Of a DNA stretch of 64,000 nucleotides, positions 51,371 through 64,000 are shown one piece after another. How positions within the stretch are numbered: the stretch's first letter is position 1; every line of letters starts with the position of its first letter. The translations under genes were made by a program, and so were the position numbers. Origin of the DNA: Aselliscus stoliczkanus (taxonomy: Eukaryota; Chordata; Mammalia; Chiroptera; Hipposideridae); the NCBI GenBank assembly GCA_033961575.1, contig CM066734.1, forward strand, positions 79,326,001 through 79,390,000, given 5' to 3'. Below the pieces are notes generated by a model. The model ran no database searches. It saw only the letters and a program-made list of their open reading frames with translations, and was not told the DNA's origin.

Positions 51371-53276
51371 GGTCCTAATTGAAACTAGTCTCTCATATTC
51401 TTAAACTCAGAGCAGTAGTTTCTGTAGCAATTGCTTATCATCTAACCATGAATTGTTTTATAGTCTTTTTTCTTCGTTATTAGTTTATTTTATCTCTCTG
51501 GATAGCAATTATGTTAGATTTCTTCATCTTCTTTTCAGGATTTGACACACTGAGGGGGCCAAACTAGCACCCCAAAATCCAAGGATACTTTCATTTCCCT
51601 CCTAAGGACTTCATAGAAAATCTAAAATAAAGACATTCACGTGAATGAATTGAGGTATTGCACCACAGGAAACTCAGTTGGTTACGTGATGCTTCATAAC
51701 AATCTGCACATATTCTTTGATGGCTCACCAGGAATTCTCAGCAAACTGGAGGACTTGTGCTGATACAGTGGCCATGGGCAGAGATAATTTATTCTGAAGC
51801 TGCATTAATCAGTCTTGGTTGCAAAGTAAGGCAGAGTCTTTGCAAGTATCCAAGCACTAGGTAGCTAGTGGAAGGGAAAGGGCTTGCTGATGCACACCCC
51901 TGCTCCTCCTGTCTCTCCTAATGCCCGACTGCTCTTGCAGAGATTGTCCTGAATTTCAGTAGTTGAATTAAGAGGCAGACCTATCTATGTGCACATGGAG
52001 ATAGTCCATCTGGAGGAAAACCTGAGTGTGGAACCAAACCTGTGCCAAAGTAAATGTTGCATCTAAATGGTCGTCCTTACTTGATTGCCACTGCTGAGAC
52101 AGGGCCAGCTACATGCTGAGCTAGATTGACAGAGAATGCAAATTATCCTCATTTATTTGTTAAATAGAAATGGAGTGTTCATATGTAGCTTGCCTTCGAT
52201 GACATTTTCTAATTCACTTCCCATGAATCTATATGTTCATGTATATTAAAAATTGAAAGCAATAATATTTTCCTGTTTTAAGGTGTGATCTTTCATTTTT
52301 GAGGGATTTAAAAGCTCACAAATATCATTGAATAAATATTACATTTAATTTAGGTAACAAATATTGATTTCTGTTTCTTCCCTTTGTCCCTCACATATGT
52401 TTTCTGCACTTATATTTATTTATGCTTAAGTTTTGAAACTGTGAACTTCAGATTCTACTGAGAAAGTGCAGGTTATTAACCATTTTGTTACTACAAATTA
52501 TAAGATTTTAAACTCATTCATATCATCATATCTTGGTATCCACTGAATCTATATGTGTGATATTGCTAAATAGATGATGAACTATATAAATGGGTTCATT
52601 AAGTTTGGCTCATTCTTTACAAAAATGACATAAGTGTATCCTAAGCAAAATAAAGTGACAGATTTGACACTTTATTTTATCTGTATTAAAAAAAAATCTT
52701 TATATAATTGTATTTTGTTAATATTTTTCTTTCATTCAGTAAGAGAGGAGGTACAAAGTAAACACAAAAATACACTGATTTTTATCCAGTTTGGCAGGCA
52801 GCATCAATAGCATTCAGTCCTTTGAAAGATTATATATGTTTTATTCATTTATTTGTAAATACATATATTTATTTATTTGATAAATACAACACCTTTGACC
52901 CTGGCTGAGTGAAAGTATGCTTTAAACTTGATCCATCAGCGTTAAGAGTTATACAAGGTCTAGAATAATGGCACTAGCCACTGTGCACTTTTTAATGTAA
53001 TCTTGTATTGTGCTTTTTCTTTATATTGCCATGCATATGTTTATACATAAACATAAGGAATAAATACATCTCTGAATTTTTGAAATACGTGGTGGTACTT
53101 CAGCATTTTATTTCATCTTTGAATTATATTTTATTTTGCAGATGCTCGGTTGCATCAGTGGTGGCAGAGGGTCTGGCCCGATGAGCTAGGTATTAAGAAG
53201 CAGCACATAGGGCACCAAATATCCAAAATTCTGTCATTCAGGATTAAGTATAGACTCTTCGCCCATAATACTTAAA
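51371..53276. other. No gene seen; partly higher-GC unassigned sequence
   Basis: Stretch 51640-52130 is less AT-rich than its surroundings and may be an old repeat that I cannot classify. The rest is AT-rich with no feature. Confidence 0.45.
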
Positions 53277-54010
53277 CAAGTGCTTACTATCCTAAGCATA
53301 GTTCTTGAGCTATTTGTACATTATATTATTTAAGTTAAAATTAGGTGGGCACAATATTAGTTTCCTGTTTCCATTTTAATGACTTAAAACAACACAACTT
53401 TATTCCTTTACAGTGACGACATCAGAAGTCCAAAATCTGTTTCACTGTGCAAAATCAACTTGTTGGCAGGGCTTTTTGCTGCTGGAGGCTGTGACAGGTG
53501 AGTCCATTTCCTTTCTTTTTTTTTTTTTTGGCGTCTCACAGCTGCCATTATTTCTTGGCTTGTGACCTCTTCCTCCTTCTTCAAAATATGTACATCATTC
53601 CAATCTCTGCTTCTGCCATCACATTTCCTTCTATCTTCTATAGTCAAAGCTCCCTCTGTCTCCCTTTTATAAGAACACATGTGATTACATTTAGGGCCCA
53701 CAGGAATAACACAGGGTAATCCCTTTATCCCAAGATGCTCATTTTATCTTACTTATTAACGTAATCACATCTGCAAAGTCCCATTTGTTATATAAGGTAA
53801 TATTTATGGCTTCTTTAGATTAGTACATAGATATTTTGGAGGTGCATTTTTCAGCCTAGCACAGGTACTATCATTTGCCACTCCCCTGAAGACTTAAAAA
53901 AGACCACACATTTAATTAACTTGGTCAGGGTCTCATATGTTAAAAGGTACAGAATCAGGACTCAATTCCAGCCTGATTCCAAACGTATATTTTTAACCAT
54001 GAAACTCTTA
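53277..54010 (-). repeat. MIR, antisense, split by an MLT1 LTR
   Basis: The left half (53277-53351: AAGTGCTTACTATCCTAAGC, TTCTTGAGC.ATTTGTACAT, TTAAAATTAGGTGGG) and right half (53864-54010: TACTATCATTTGCCACTCCC, TAATTAACTTGGTCAGGGTC, AGGACTCAATTCCAGCCTGA, TTTTTAACCATGAAACT) complete one antisense MIR across the LTR. Confidence 0.65.
53352..53863 (-). repeat. MLT1-type LTR (ERVL-MaLR), antisense, near full length
   Basis: In order: ATTAGTTTCCTG, AATGACTTAAAACAACACAA, CTGGAGGCTGTGAC, a T-run, GCGTCTCACAGCTGCC, CCAATCTCTGCTTCTGCCAT, TTTTATAAGAACACATGTGA, TTACATTTAGGGCCCAC, AACGTAATCACATCTGCAAA and TAAGGTAATATTTATGGC. About 510 bp; solo. Confidence 0.85.
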
Positions 54011-57000
54011 ATAGAATAGTAGAGAGAGCCATCCTGTATCACTGGATATTTCAAACAAAAGATGTATGAACAACTGTCAAGGAAGGTATAGATGTAATTC
54101 CTTTATAGTCATAAGTCTCTCTACAAATTATGGTTTATAGACTTCTGGCTTTCAAGATAAATATTTGTGACTAATAAGAGGTAAGGATTCCTAATACAGA
54201 AATATCTATTTTCAATACTGTTATCATAAGTTTATAAAGGATGTGATTTCAATTCTTATTAGGAATAAAGAATGTGTGCCAGACAGCTTTTAAACATGTG
54301 TTATCTCTTGGTTTTGGGCTTCTCTAATTATCTCATTAGAAACAAATATTAAATAGGCCCAAGTGGTCAGTATTCTTTGCTTAACGAAAGATAAAAATAA
54401 TGTCAAAACACAAAATGAATATATTAAAATGTTGGGTATGTGACAATCAACCCAGGAAAAACAAGCAAACCCATTTTATATGTAGACCCAAACTCACTAT
54501 TTTAAGATTCACTATTCTTCTTAAGAAAAAGACATGCATTCAGAGCCAGGCACTTTGAACATAGTCTATTTTTATTCACAGTAATAATTGATTGAACCCA
54601 TTGCTTTAGATTGGGTTCTCTAGAGGCAAGACCTGAAACATAAATTCGTTGCACATGGTTGATTGAGGGAATGCTCTCAAGGAAAAAAAGGAACAGAATA
54701 GAGATGTGTCTCAGAGACAGTAGCTGCAGCTGATCCCACAGGGAACTGTGAACATGAATTTCACCACTGAGTTTGTCCCTTGAGGAAACATGGTCTGGCT
54801 TGCTGTAATCTTTGTGTATCAGTCATTGGTGGCAGGCTGTGTCTGAGGTTGGGGAGAGAGTTATGTAATTTATCTGACAAGCTGATGCCTGTTCAACATT
54901 CAGCCAAGAACTAGCCTTCAGAAGCCGAATTGGCTGTATGTTGTTAAGATCTGATGCTCACAGTAACTTGGCAGGACACCAAATATTCCCTATATTCCTA
55001 GTGTCACAATCCTGAAATACCTTTTTACTGAAAAAATGTATGTCTTTGGAAAACCATTTAATTATTGTACGTCTTATCTCTTCCCTCACCCCTTCCACTC
55101 TAAGTATCTCTGGTTTCCATAATGACTTATGTTTATGTCTACATAATTAAATCAAACCGAAAAGGGTAAAGTTAATTAATTAGTTAATTCATTAAAACAT
55201 TTCAGGCTATCAAATTGTTGGGCTTCATATTATTGCCAAACATCCACTAATAAATTGTCCCTGAAAATAGTGGGTAACTGAAATACTAGTACTATATATT
55301 TAAATATCATCATACTTTGCTTCAAAAGGTTGGACCATAAGATACTGGATATAGGAAATGTTAATCATTTTGCGGTTTCAAAATACCAATTATTATGTAT
55401 TGAATATGTAGTAGCAGCTTTTAGTTCCAATATTAATTATGTAAAATTATGACCTGTCAAAAAACTGTGGTCACTGACTGACCCACTTTATAAAATAGTT
55501 CTTTATGTTTATTCCAAGAAGAAACAGTATCTTAAACAAACAGCACTTACATCAGAACATGAAACGTGAAGCAACTTTTACCAAGTAAGTTTGTTGAATA
55601 GATGGTAATTTTCCAACTAAGTTAATTTCTCAGTGATCTATGATCTCAAAGAAAACAGAAGTGGCACACCAACTACTTGCTATGCATCTGAAGAAAATTT
55701 ATGCCAACAAGTGCACCATATTTACAATTAGAAGTCTGAAAAAGATTTCAAATGATTTTATAAATAGAAAGCTGTGATATTTTCAGACTTCAGGCCACCA
55801 AAGGCACAGGCATTATTCAACATATTGTTAAAAAAAGAGGCCCTGCACTTAAATGTGCAATATATTCGGCAAATAAGCTGTCATAAGCCTATCCAGTGTA
55901 GGAAATGAAGAAATGAGAGAAGAAAGATTCTTTTTGAGGTCACAAAAAGACTGCATTACCAATTTCCCTACCTTCATCAGTGAAGTAAACATGACCAATT
56001 AGAGCTCCCGTTGAAATCTTACAGATTTTGCTATCTAAATTTAATAATGTTTTGCAAATATATAATGACAAAGCCAGACATACATTCCCCATGCTTTTCT
56101 TCTTGTCTTGATCTGAATTATATATTCCCTTTAATTGGTTCCATCTCCTCTGTAAGCACATAGGCACATTCACCAAAAAAAATAAAAAATAAAAAATACT
56201 TTCAGTTCTCAAAAAAAATCTATTGCTTTTTTTTTTTTCTTTTTCTATTCAGAGACTACATTTGGTAACACAGATAAATAGAAGGGAGAAACACAAAGTC
56301 CAAACATCCTTAAACTTGCCACTGGATCAAAAAAGCACAAAGTGCTTCAAACTTAATTCCTCTTTTGAGTCAATCCTTCCCAACCTTGCGCAAGGAAAGT
56401 ATGAATTTTCTATTTCTGGTTTTCCAAGATTATGATTATTTGTATGAATGAAACAAATATAAATGCACATAAAATACATAAAGGAGCTACATGTAGAAGT
56501 TCACATAAATCAATTAAGAAAATTACATGTCGCAATGATTTCTATGACCTCAAAATAATTAGATAGAGCTTTGGATTCTCATCCAAATGACTATATCCAT
56601 AACAGTCTCCTGTCTTAACTAAATCCTTCTGACATGGCAAAAGTTTACATATTTTATACATCTAATTTTTAATACTATAGAGCCGATCTCTATATTAGTA
56701 CCGGATACATTTATCTACCCTCTTTTTTCTAAATCAAAGAACAACTCTGATCCTTAGATAAATGACCTAATCTTGCCCTAGCTCAATAACTTTATCCATA
56801 AAACTGAAAGGAGAAAACATCTAAATCTCAGAGTTTTTAAGAGGAAAGTCAGACACAAAACTAAAATATGTAGAAAGAGATAAACACTGGATACAAATCA
56901 TCCCAAGTTTAAAGTTATGCTGAGTATTGTACAACCACTGAATTGAAGGAAGGTTTAAAGTAGCCTCATATTCACATCCTATAAACTTCTGCCACTGATA

Positions 57001-57700
57001 TTAACCTCCCCAATTTGCCGAAGCTTTTAAGAAAATTATTTGTGAACTTTATTAAAGACACTGTATATGTAATTGTTTCATATTATAGTTGAAGAAAGTG
57101 TAATTCCTTTCTCTTTCTTTCTCTCTCTAAACCATTCTCCAGGGAAGAGGAATGACTAATAGGATTGTTTATGTTCAGAGGACATTGTCTAGGATCATGA
57201 TTACTAACCAGGCAGGGCCACAATTCTTTAAAAGGGTCATTAACCTATATGTGATTTTCTTTCTTCTAATTCCACATTTCTAGTCTTCAGAGAGCTAACT
57301 AAACAAACTCGGTATTTGACTATTATTATTTTTCCAGCTCTTTACATTTCTGTGTACATGTGATGGCCATTGATAGATTTATTTTTTTATAGCATGGAGC
57401 CTTACAAAATGTAATAAAAAAGACAGATTTGGAGATAAGCCTCATCTGAACCAGTTGTTCCTGTGAATCTTTACCCATGTGCTGTATTTGGCTTTATCAG
57501 GCTCTAGCTCAGTGATGAGTCCATTGCCTCCTGTTAATCATATATAGTTCCTTTGGGATCTAATATGGGGAGGCAGGAGTGGGAGAGGTAATGCCAAACA
57601 GAGGTAAAGGTGATTGAAAAAGAATTTGGGTAAAATACCATTGAAATGCAATTTCAGACCTACTTTTACTCCCAACATATGTGTGTGGTTTAAATGTCTA
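54011..57700. other. No gene seen; possible old repeat near its start
   Basis: Stretch 54595-55010 opens with GATTGGGTTCTCTAGAGGCA, a wording common at edges of ancient repeats, but the family is unclear. The rest is AT-rich without features. Confidence 0.4.
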
Positions 57701-57707
57701 TATCTTG

Positions 57708-58190
57708 TATCAGTTAAGGTTTAATGGCAGCTGAGAAGGGCCAAGTTGGTTGTTTAATGTGAAAGGGATTTAATATTGAAAATTAGATTTTTGCTAAACA
57801 ATTCTAAGGCACAAGACTAGCCATCCAGAAAGGATCTCTAGAACAATCCACAGAACTGATTCACCTGCAGCAACTTCTGCCCTGATCAGGAAGTTGAGGA
57901 CTCAGGGAATCTCTGCTTGAACTTCTCTGTATAGAACATACCACCATCCATTCCATAATCCAAGAATCAGGAAACCAACACTTAAAAAATGGTGGCCACA
58001 GGTGCAGACTGCTTCAGCCATAATCCATGATAGCAAAAGGGGTGCCTGTGCTCTGCCTCTCACCAGTCATGTGATCCATTAAGACCTCTGTGCCAGCAAT
58101 GATGGAAAGACAAACATATCACAACAAAACAAACCACTCCCTCCACAATAAAGCTTGGTAGCAAATATGTTGCCTCACTTCCCCACCTAG
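57708..58190 (-). repeat. Unclassified retroelement-like segment
   Basis: Less AT-rich than its surroundings and adjoining the reverse transcriptase remnant on its downstream (minus-strand) side. The expected continuation of pol is not seen, so it may be a different element or an LTR. Confidence 0.35.
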
Positions 58191-58199
58191 TAACATACA

Positions 58200-58470
58200 C
58201 AAGACATAAATGAGTATGCTACATCCTGCTCACCCAGTCCAAACATGATGTCATCAATTCACTGTACTAGTGTAAAATGCCCTGGGAATGGTGAGATCAT
58301 CAGAGTTTCTCCAGACTAAATTATGGCTCTGAGTGAGATAGATGCTATAATTGTGGGGGAAAATGGCGAGAGTATACTGCTTCCCTGTCAGTTGCAAACA
58401 AGCAGATTCTGTTATGCACAAAGTAGCAGTACAAGAAAAAAAAAATGCATTCATTATATCTGCAGCCATA
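58200..58470 (-). pseudogene. ERVL-like reverse transcriptase remnant
   Basis: On the minus strand, a 71-codon frame ending near 58254 reads QYTLAIFPHNYSIYLTQSHN then LVWRNSDDLTIPRAF. After one frame change comes IDDIM at 58258-58244 and GLGEQDVA. That is the palm region of a retroviral-type reverse transcriptase around its (Y/x)xDD catalytic motif, where the first residue is now a stop. The spacing and wording fit the ERV-L class. Upstream pol sequence probably extends toward 59.2 kb but is too decayed to define. Confidence 0.62.
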
Positions 58471-59315
58471 TATTAGATGTAACCACCAATGAAAAGATCA
58501 TGTCTCTACAAGAGCAGCTCCCATTGGTGTCACCACCAGAGCACATTTTCTATAACTTATATTGTATTTCATTTCCTAGGTTCTACCTGTCCTATGTATG
58601 ACAAATGGGCAATTTACATGAGGATATAACAGAGATCAACACCACTGCTTTTTTCACACCTCTGATAGTAACATTAATCTTTCTGATGCCCCTGTAGATT
58701 TTGCTTTCAATTTGCTCTTTCTATGGGGAAGAAAAACTTCAGGGGCTTCTTCTTGGCTCCTCCTACCATAATAAACATCATTCAATGATTAAGAAAAACA
58801 ATATTAGCTTTCTGCCTGGAATAAATATGCAAACACCCAGGAATATAGGATCTATTCATGGAACCACTGTCCTCACTACAGTTTGAAACAGACCCAGGCC
58901 CATTTTCTGTTTATCCCCTGATCTCCATGTGCCCCCAGTCAAATTGGTAGGCCACATTGGCATTACAGATGCTTCGAGATTAGTGCCAGGCTAATGCCAG
59001 CATCTGTGGACACCTACAATGTCTTGTATGATACTTTTCTTTCCCCAGTACAAAAATTTCCTGTAAATTGGCCCACAGGAATTTTGGGGCAATGGCTAGG
59101 AGGAAAATGTGCTTATGAATTGAAAGTAATTTCTCATGTGTGCCCAAATTCTCCTTCATTCAAAGTTTCGCACCTATAAACTAACTAATGCCCCAGAAAT
59201 TGGAAAGAAGCTATGAATCTACAATGGACATTTCCATTAAGACTCTGCTCATTAGACCTAGTGTTGTTTTTTAGTTGTTGTTTGTTTTTTCTCTCTGTGT
59301 AGCTCACATTCAATA
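58471..59315 (-). other. Possible upstream continuation of the ERVL-like pol; no gene
   Basis: Less AT-rich DNA with scattered proline/tryptophan codons on the minus strand. No motif is strong enough to assign. Confidence 0.3.
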
Positions 59316-59390
59316 TTAAGGGTTATTAATCAATTTTATTGACAAAGACCCTTGTAATTGATTTACTGATCAATTAACCCTTAACAAAGA
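59316..59390. repeat. Imperfect inverted repeat
   Basis: TTAAGGGTTATTAATCAAT at the left is answered by CTGATCAATTAACCCTTAA at the right, around a 35-40 bp centre that itself contains GACAAAGACCCTTGTAATTG. No element name fits. Confidence 0.6.
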
Positions 59391-62303
59391 TTAATGTGGA
59401 TCAAAATATTATGATAATTGGGCCTGTTGTCTATTACATAATCATTCCTCCCTTGCCGTGGGGTTTAAGTGCCACTACTTGTCTATTTAAGCACCTTGTT
59501 GAATCGTTCACCTAGAAAATGAAAGGTACTATTATCCTTTTTAAAAAAATTAAAGACATAAGTATATATACATGAGTGAATCTGATAATGAGCTTATATA
59601 AACAGAGAGAAGCAGGAGTGTGTTTCAGACCATGGAAGAGATACTCAAGAGACTGTGAGAAATACATGCTTCAAAAAGAAAGAAAATGCTAGAAGATCCT
59701 GAGAAAATCATTTACATAAATGGTGTACAAGTGAATGTCAAGAATGCTGCAATTATAGAGTCAAATGAAATGAAATCTTACTAACTAACAAAGCAAACCT
59801 GCACCACACTAAGGAGACACATTTTTTAGACAAATGCTGCAGGAAAGATGCAAAGATCTGTAGCTTAGTTTCCATAGTAATTAGTTTTCATATAGTGCTA
59901 AACAGGGTGTTGATGTTTTATAGTGGGGGTGATGGCAATGATTGTAGAAATAATGCACATCTTGCAAGTCACAAACTTCTGGAAATTAACTGAGTGACCT
60001 CTAGTGACAGCCAGGAAAGTATATGCTGTAGAAAACCTATGACCTTCCCATAATGCACTATTTTTTCAAAGACCTTCATCTCTAGAAACTTCAAGGCATG
60101 TTGTTCAGTGTTCATTGGAATTTGTAATTATGTTATCTTGTCACCTTTACTTTGCCAGATCCTGACTTACATAACTGTTAAAGAATACCTTATTAAAATA
60201 AGAGGATTTAATATTCCTGAAGACAACAGGAAACAATTGAGGGAAATCTGGTAAATGGTAAAAATAATCTAACTTGTATATTAATAAAGATAATTTTGGC
60301 AGAGTGTGGTAGGATGGATTCCAGGTGGTCACAAAAGGACGAACATATGAAATCACTTAAAAGCTAACAAAGGTAATCTAAGTAAGAAATTTAAGTCCTG
60401 AGAAAGAAGGGGGTAGATTTGAAAAATATTTAATAGGTTGATTTAGTAGATTCAATGAGTGATTGAAATGGTGGCATTTTGAAGAAAGAAATCTAGAATG
60501 ATTACCAGTTTACCGTCCTAAGTAACTGGCATGAGGGTGGTGACATTTATGAAGATTGGCAACATGATAAGCATAAAGAAAAACACCTCTCCTTAATTTG
60601 TTGTTTTCCCCTCTACACTCTGGGGTGTTTGTTTCCATTCATACTCGCATGGTCATAGATTAATTTAGTGGGAGGGAAAACTGAAGGGAGCTTTACTGAG
60701 GAAGCAGCTAAGTGATAAGAAATCAGAGTATAGAGGAGAATAAAATGACTTTTACCAGAATACTGTTACTTGGAATAGTTTTGAGCCTCTTGGAGAAAAG
60801 CATGGGTAAAGGACCAAGGAGACTCTCTAAGCCTAGGGCACAAAAAGAAATATTTTATGGACTGTGGTAGCTTAGTGAGTCACAGGGTTGGGAAAGAAAG
60901 ACCAATCTCAGCACACCTTAGCAGTATGTTATACCATTTATGCCAGGAGGACTGAAACATGTAGCAGCACTGGAGAAAAAAATCATAATAACTATACTGC
61001 CAATTTCACGGTTGGCAGGAGCAACCGTGATTCTCCAAACAGCATTGTAGGCATCTCCCAAGAAGAATGATCACACATGCTCATGTTAGCTGCATAAGTT
61101 AGGATATTGTACATATTTAGGAAGAGTCTCTCTATCTACCACCAGGAAATACTTATGGTATAGGACTGACATTCAATGTGTAAACATTTGGAAAATTTAA
61201 ATTTAAGGGAAGAGAAAGAGTTCAGATTAGACATGTATTTAATTTTAAGATAACAGCAGATTATCTGAGTGGAGGCCTTTCATTGCTTTGAATTTTATGA
61301 TACTGACTTGGGCTGACAGTGTAGAAAGAGAAACTTTGGGGAATGATGATGTTTGGGACTAAATGTAGAGGTCATTCAACAGAGACAATATGGAACTCTG
61401 AGGAACACTGACATCATCACAATTTCTAAGAGTAGATTTTTTAATCTATATTTTAAAACATAATTTTAATAGAATTGAGAATTTAAATTATTTGAAGATT
61501 TTTTTTCTTAAATATAAATTTTTTAGCTTCACTGTTTGATCTTCTAATAATGTATGAGGTTAATTTGTAGCAATATATTTTATATTGTATATCAAATATA
61601 TCTTAGTGGGTATTTCTGGGACCCAGGAAATCAGAGGTTTAGTGTCTCCTTGGAGACCTAGATGTAAGAAGGCTGAAATAGAAATGGGAGTGAAAATCAT
61701 ATATTGTGATCTGTCTCTCTCTTGCTCTCCTCATTTTTTCTCCATCCCTTTGAATCCTGATCTCATCTCCTTACACACAGGTGAGAATACTCATCACACT
61801 TTGCCTCTCTCTTTGGGGAATTTAGAGAATTCTAGGTAGCTAGACTGGCTTTATATGCATGGTTCCGAAATTACAAGAAAGGCCTTCTAACACCAGTTGA
61901 TAGACCTCTAAAATTGATTTAGGATAAGACAATATACTTTCATTTTTTAGTAGGATAGGCTCAATACAAACATCTCTGAAAGTGGGAACACAGGACTTAA
62001 CCATGTAGTAATATGCAAAGACTGATATTAGAATGTAGAGTTAATGCAAGGACACTTGACAAAAGAATAACCAAAGAAGTTGTTTTGACATACCTCAAAA
62101 TTATACCATTATTTCCAGATACATAAGTACTCCTTGACACTTCCAAAGAGTATTCGAACATCTTCTGAGAAAGCTGAGGCAGGACACCAATGTCATTAAC
62201 CATTCTTTATGAAGGTCACTAAAATTTAGAACCACCCTGAATACTAGGCAGAATTTTAGTTTACAGGAGAAATGGGTTATTTACATTTAAGTCTTGAGAA
62301 ATA
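59391..62303. other. No gene seen; AT-rich unassigned sequence
   Basis: About 2.9 kb. Open frames up to 84 codons (61585-61839) have no family features. Confidence 0.5.
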
Positions 62304-62382
62304 TTGGGTTGTCAGAAAAGTCATGATGCATTTTTGCAACGAAAACCAGAAAAAATACGTCATGACTTTTCCAACAACCCGA
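62304..62382 (+). mobile_element. 79-bp palindromic MITE (mariner type), copy 2
   Basis: Arms TTGGGTTGTCAGAAAAGTCA and inverted TCATGACTTTTCCAACAACC around GCAACGAAAACCAG. Perfect TA duplications lie at 62302-62303 and 62383-62384. It differs from copy 1 at scattered sites only. Confidence 0.94.
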
Positions 62383-62597
62383 TATTTCAGGAATTAGTTT
62401 AGCACTCCTGAGAAATATTTTGGAGATAATTTTCAACTTAAAAACTATTTTACACTGCAGAAAATCTTCATTTGAGTTTCTCTTTGTGGGCGGTCAAATA
62501 TGCCTTCTACATTTGAGAAAGTCTTTATCCAGTTTCACATTGCAAAATATTAGCCTTGAAAATGACCAAAGACTCCTCAGATGTATGCTTTATGTAT

Positions 62598-62845
62598 GCT
62601 TTACTGTGGTTAAGAACTCAGTCACCAGAGTCAGATGGACCTAGATTGAATCCTGGCTTCATCAAGTATTATAATTTGTTTGGAAAACATGCTAAACCTT
62701 TTTTTTAAGCTCCAGTTTCCTAAGCTGTAAAATGGAAAGAAAACTTGTATCTCAAATGGCTATAGTGAGGTTCGAAGCAAATATAATAGAAAATTTTTTG
62801 GCACATATGAAGCATGCAATAAATATTAACTACCATTGTCAACAA
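62598..62845 (+). repeat. MIR SINE, nearly full length
   Basis: Order: GTGGTTAAGAACTCAGTCAC, CAGAGTCAGATGGACCTAGA, TTGAATCCTGGCTTCATCAA, CTCCAGTTTCCTAAGCTGTA, AAATGGAAAG, TGAGGTTCGAAGCAAATATA, then GCACATATGAAGCATGCAAT and AAATATTAAC. It includes the tRNA-like head and the core domain. Confidence 0.92.
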
Positions 62846-64000
62846 TGCTCGCTACTTTGATTTTATTTTCTATTTTTACAATTTCCTAAAATGACAGTTT
62901 CACAGGCGGCATAATCTGGACGTGAGTACAGGGAACAAAGAAAAATCTATAAACAAAGAGTAGAAGCCAACGGAGGAAAATATTTACAGGAAAATGTGGT
63001 AATACTTGAAAATATGTAACTTTCAAAAAAGATCATATTAGTTTATTGAAAATTAGACACATTTAGAATCACTCATATTATAGCTTTTCCACCAAAGGAT
63101 AGAAATAATCAATGATGTCAGGAAACTAGCTCTTGCAAACCTGTGATATCAAATTGATGTAATTAGACTTTTAAATACCTCATTATTCATATGCGTTAAC
63201 ATGAAAATCTTATACTAATGTACTTAGTTTTCATAATATACTATTTGGAAAAAATAATGCAAATTTTCTGTTTTTATTTTAACACCTTTAATCTAATTTC
63301 AGTCCCTGTAGTAGAGAGCTGTAAAATTAAAACTGAAAACTACTCCTTTCTTGTTTCTATTTTTAGGTGAACAAAAAGAGTGTATTTTTAGTACAACTTA
63401 TTTGAGCAAATTCCTCTGCAGGACATTGATAATTCTAGCATACAGTCTCAAGCACAAAGATACCTTGAAAAAAATTTATTTTTTTAGTGTTCTACGGCCC
63501 TTTGACATAGTTTGGCATGATCTGTCTAAGAAATAGTCACCATGTGTCCTTTTTCATCAAAGTTGCCTGCTCTACGCAAATGGCTTATAAAGTTAGTCTG
63601 AAATAAATCTTTTGGTAGAAATTGTCATATCCTAAAAGGAATCTATTAATAGTACTGGGGGAAACATTACATTCTCCTTTACCTTTAACTTAATAACTAG
63701 AATCTTCTATATTCATCACCATCATTATGTTTTCCCTCTCTGGCTGGTTGCCATTCAAATATGCCTCAGAAAAAATTGTCATCCAGTTTCATTTTCTGTG
63801 AGAAAACACTATACAACCTCTATCTTCTGCAACTAAATTCTCTTTTCAAAAGCTTGAATTATATCCTTTTTCCTTTCTTTCGGTATGCTTCTTGAACACT
63901 GCCTTCATAAGAGCATTGAAACCTATCATAAAGCACTTTGTTTATGCCCATCCAGATACACAATCTAGAAGAAGTCATAACCTTGGCAAATCTGCTCCTT
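62846..64000. other. No gene seen to window end
   Basis: AT-rich DNA. The 61-codon frame at 63351-63536 has no family features. Confidence 0.5.

Noticed and set aside
51640..52130. Higher-GC stretch considered as an exon or retroviral fragment
   Set aside because: No open frame, splice-site pair or recognisable protein motif supports either.

Overview
The window is mammalian nuclear DNA, most likely from a bat and probably a rhinolophoid (horseshoe, leaf-nosed or false-vampire type). The grounds are L1 copies with mammalian ORF1/ORF2, the old mammalian repeats MIR, L2 and MLT1, mariner relics, and abundant tRNA-derived SINEs. The SINEs' T/C-rich tails ending in an AATAAA signal resemble, from memory, SINEs of those bats. 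The host call is an inference. I find no host protein-coding gene, rRNA or functional tRNA. The window reads as an intergenic or intronic, AT-rich, repeat-dominated tract.

Positions 1-13182 are a nest of retrotransposons. An older, decayed L1 (copy A) was hit by a full-length, much younger L1 (copy B, 3068-11400) with a 9-bp target duplication. Copy B itself received an antisense SINE (9635-10092), and copy A carries two further SINEs. Copy B has a 2.6-kb 5'UTR with a YY1-type site and a CpG-rich, internally duplicated segment, then ORF1, ORF2 and a G-rich 3'UTR. Frameshifts break both ORFs.

Positions 13183-41000 are mostly unassigned AT-rich DNA. They hold SINEs of one family in two forms, about 95 bp and about 420 bp, plus L2, MIR and old L1 fragments. 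A decayed ERVL-like pol fragment lies at 32.1-33.1 kb, with an LTR-like segment just downstream.

Positions 41000-44700 form a DNA-transposon cluster. It holds a mariner-type MITE split by a SINE, an internally deleted mariner keeping two residues of the DD34D triad, and a 79-bp palindromic MITE. A second copy of that MITE lies at 62.3 kb.

Positions 44700-64000 are again AT-rich with microsatellites, two antisense MLT1 LTRs (one splitting a MIR), a minus-strand ERVL-like reverse transcriptase remnant near 58.2 kb and a clear MIR at 62.6 kb. No set of genes works together here. The biology is the layered insertion history of retrotransposons and mariner elements.
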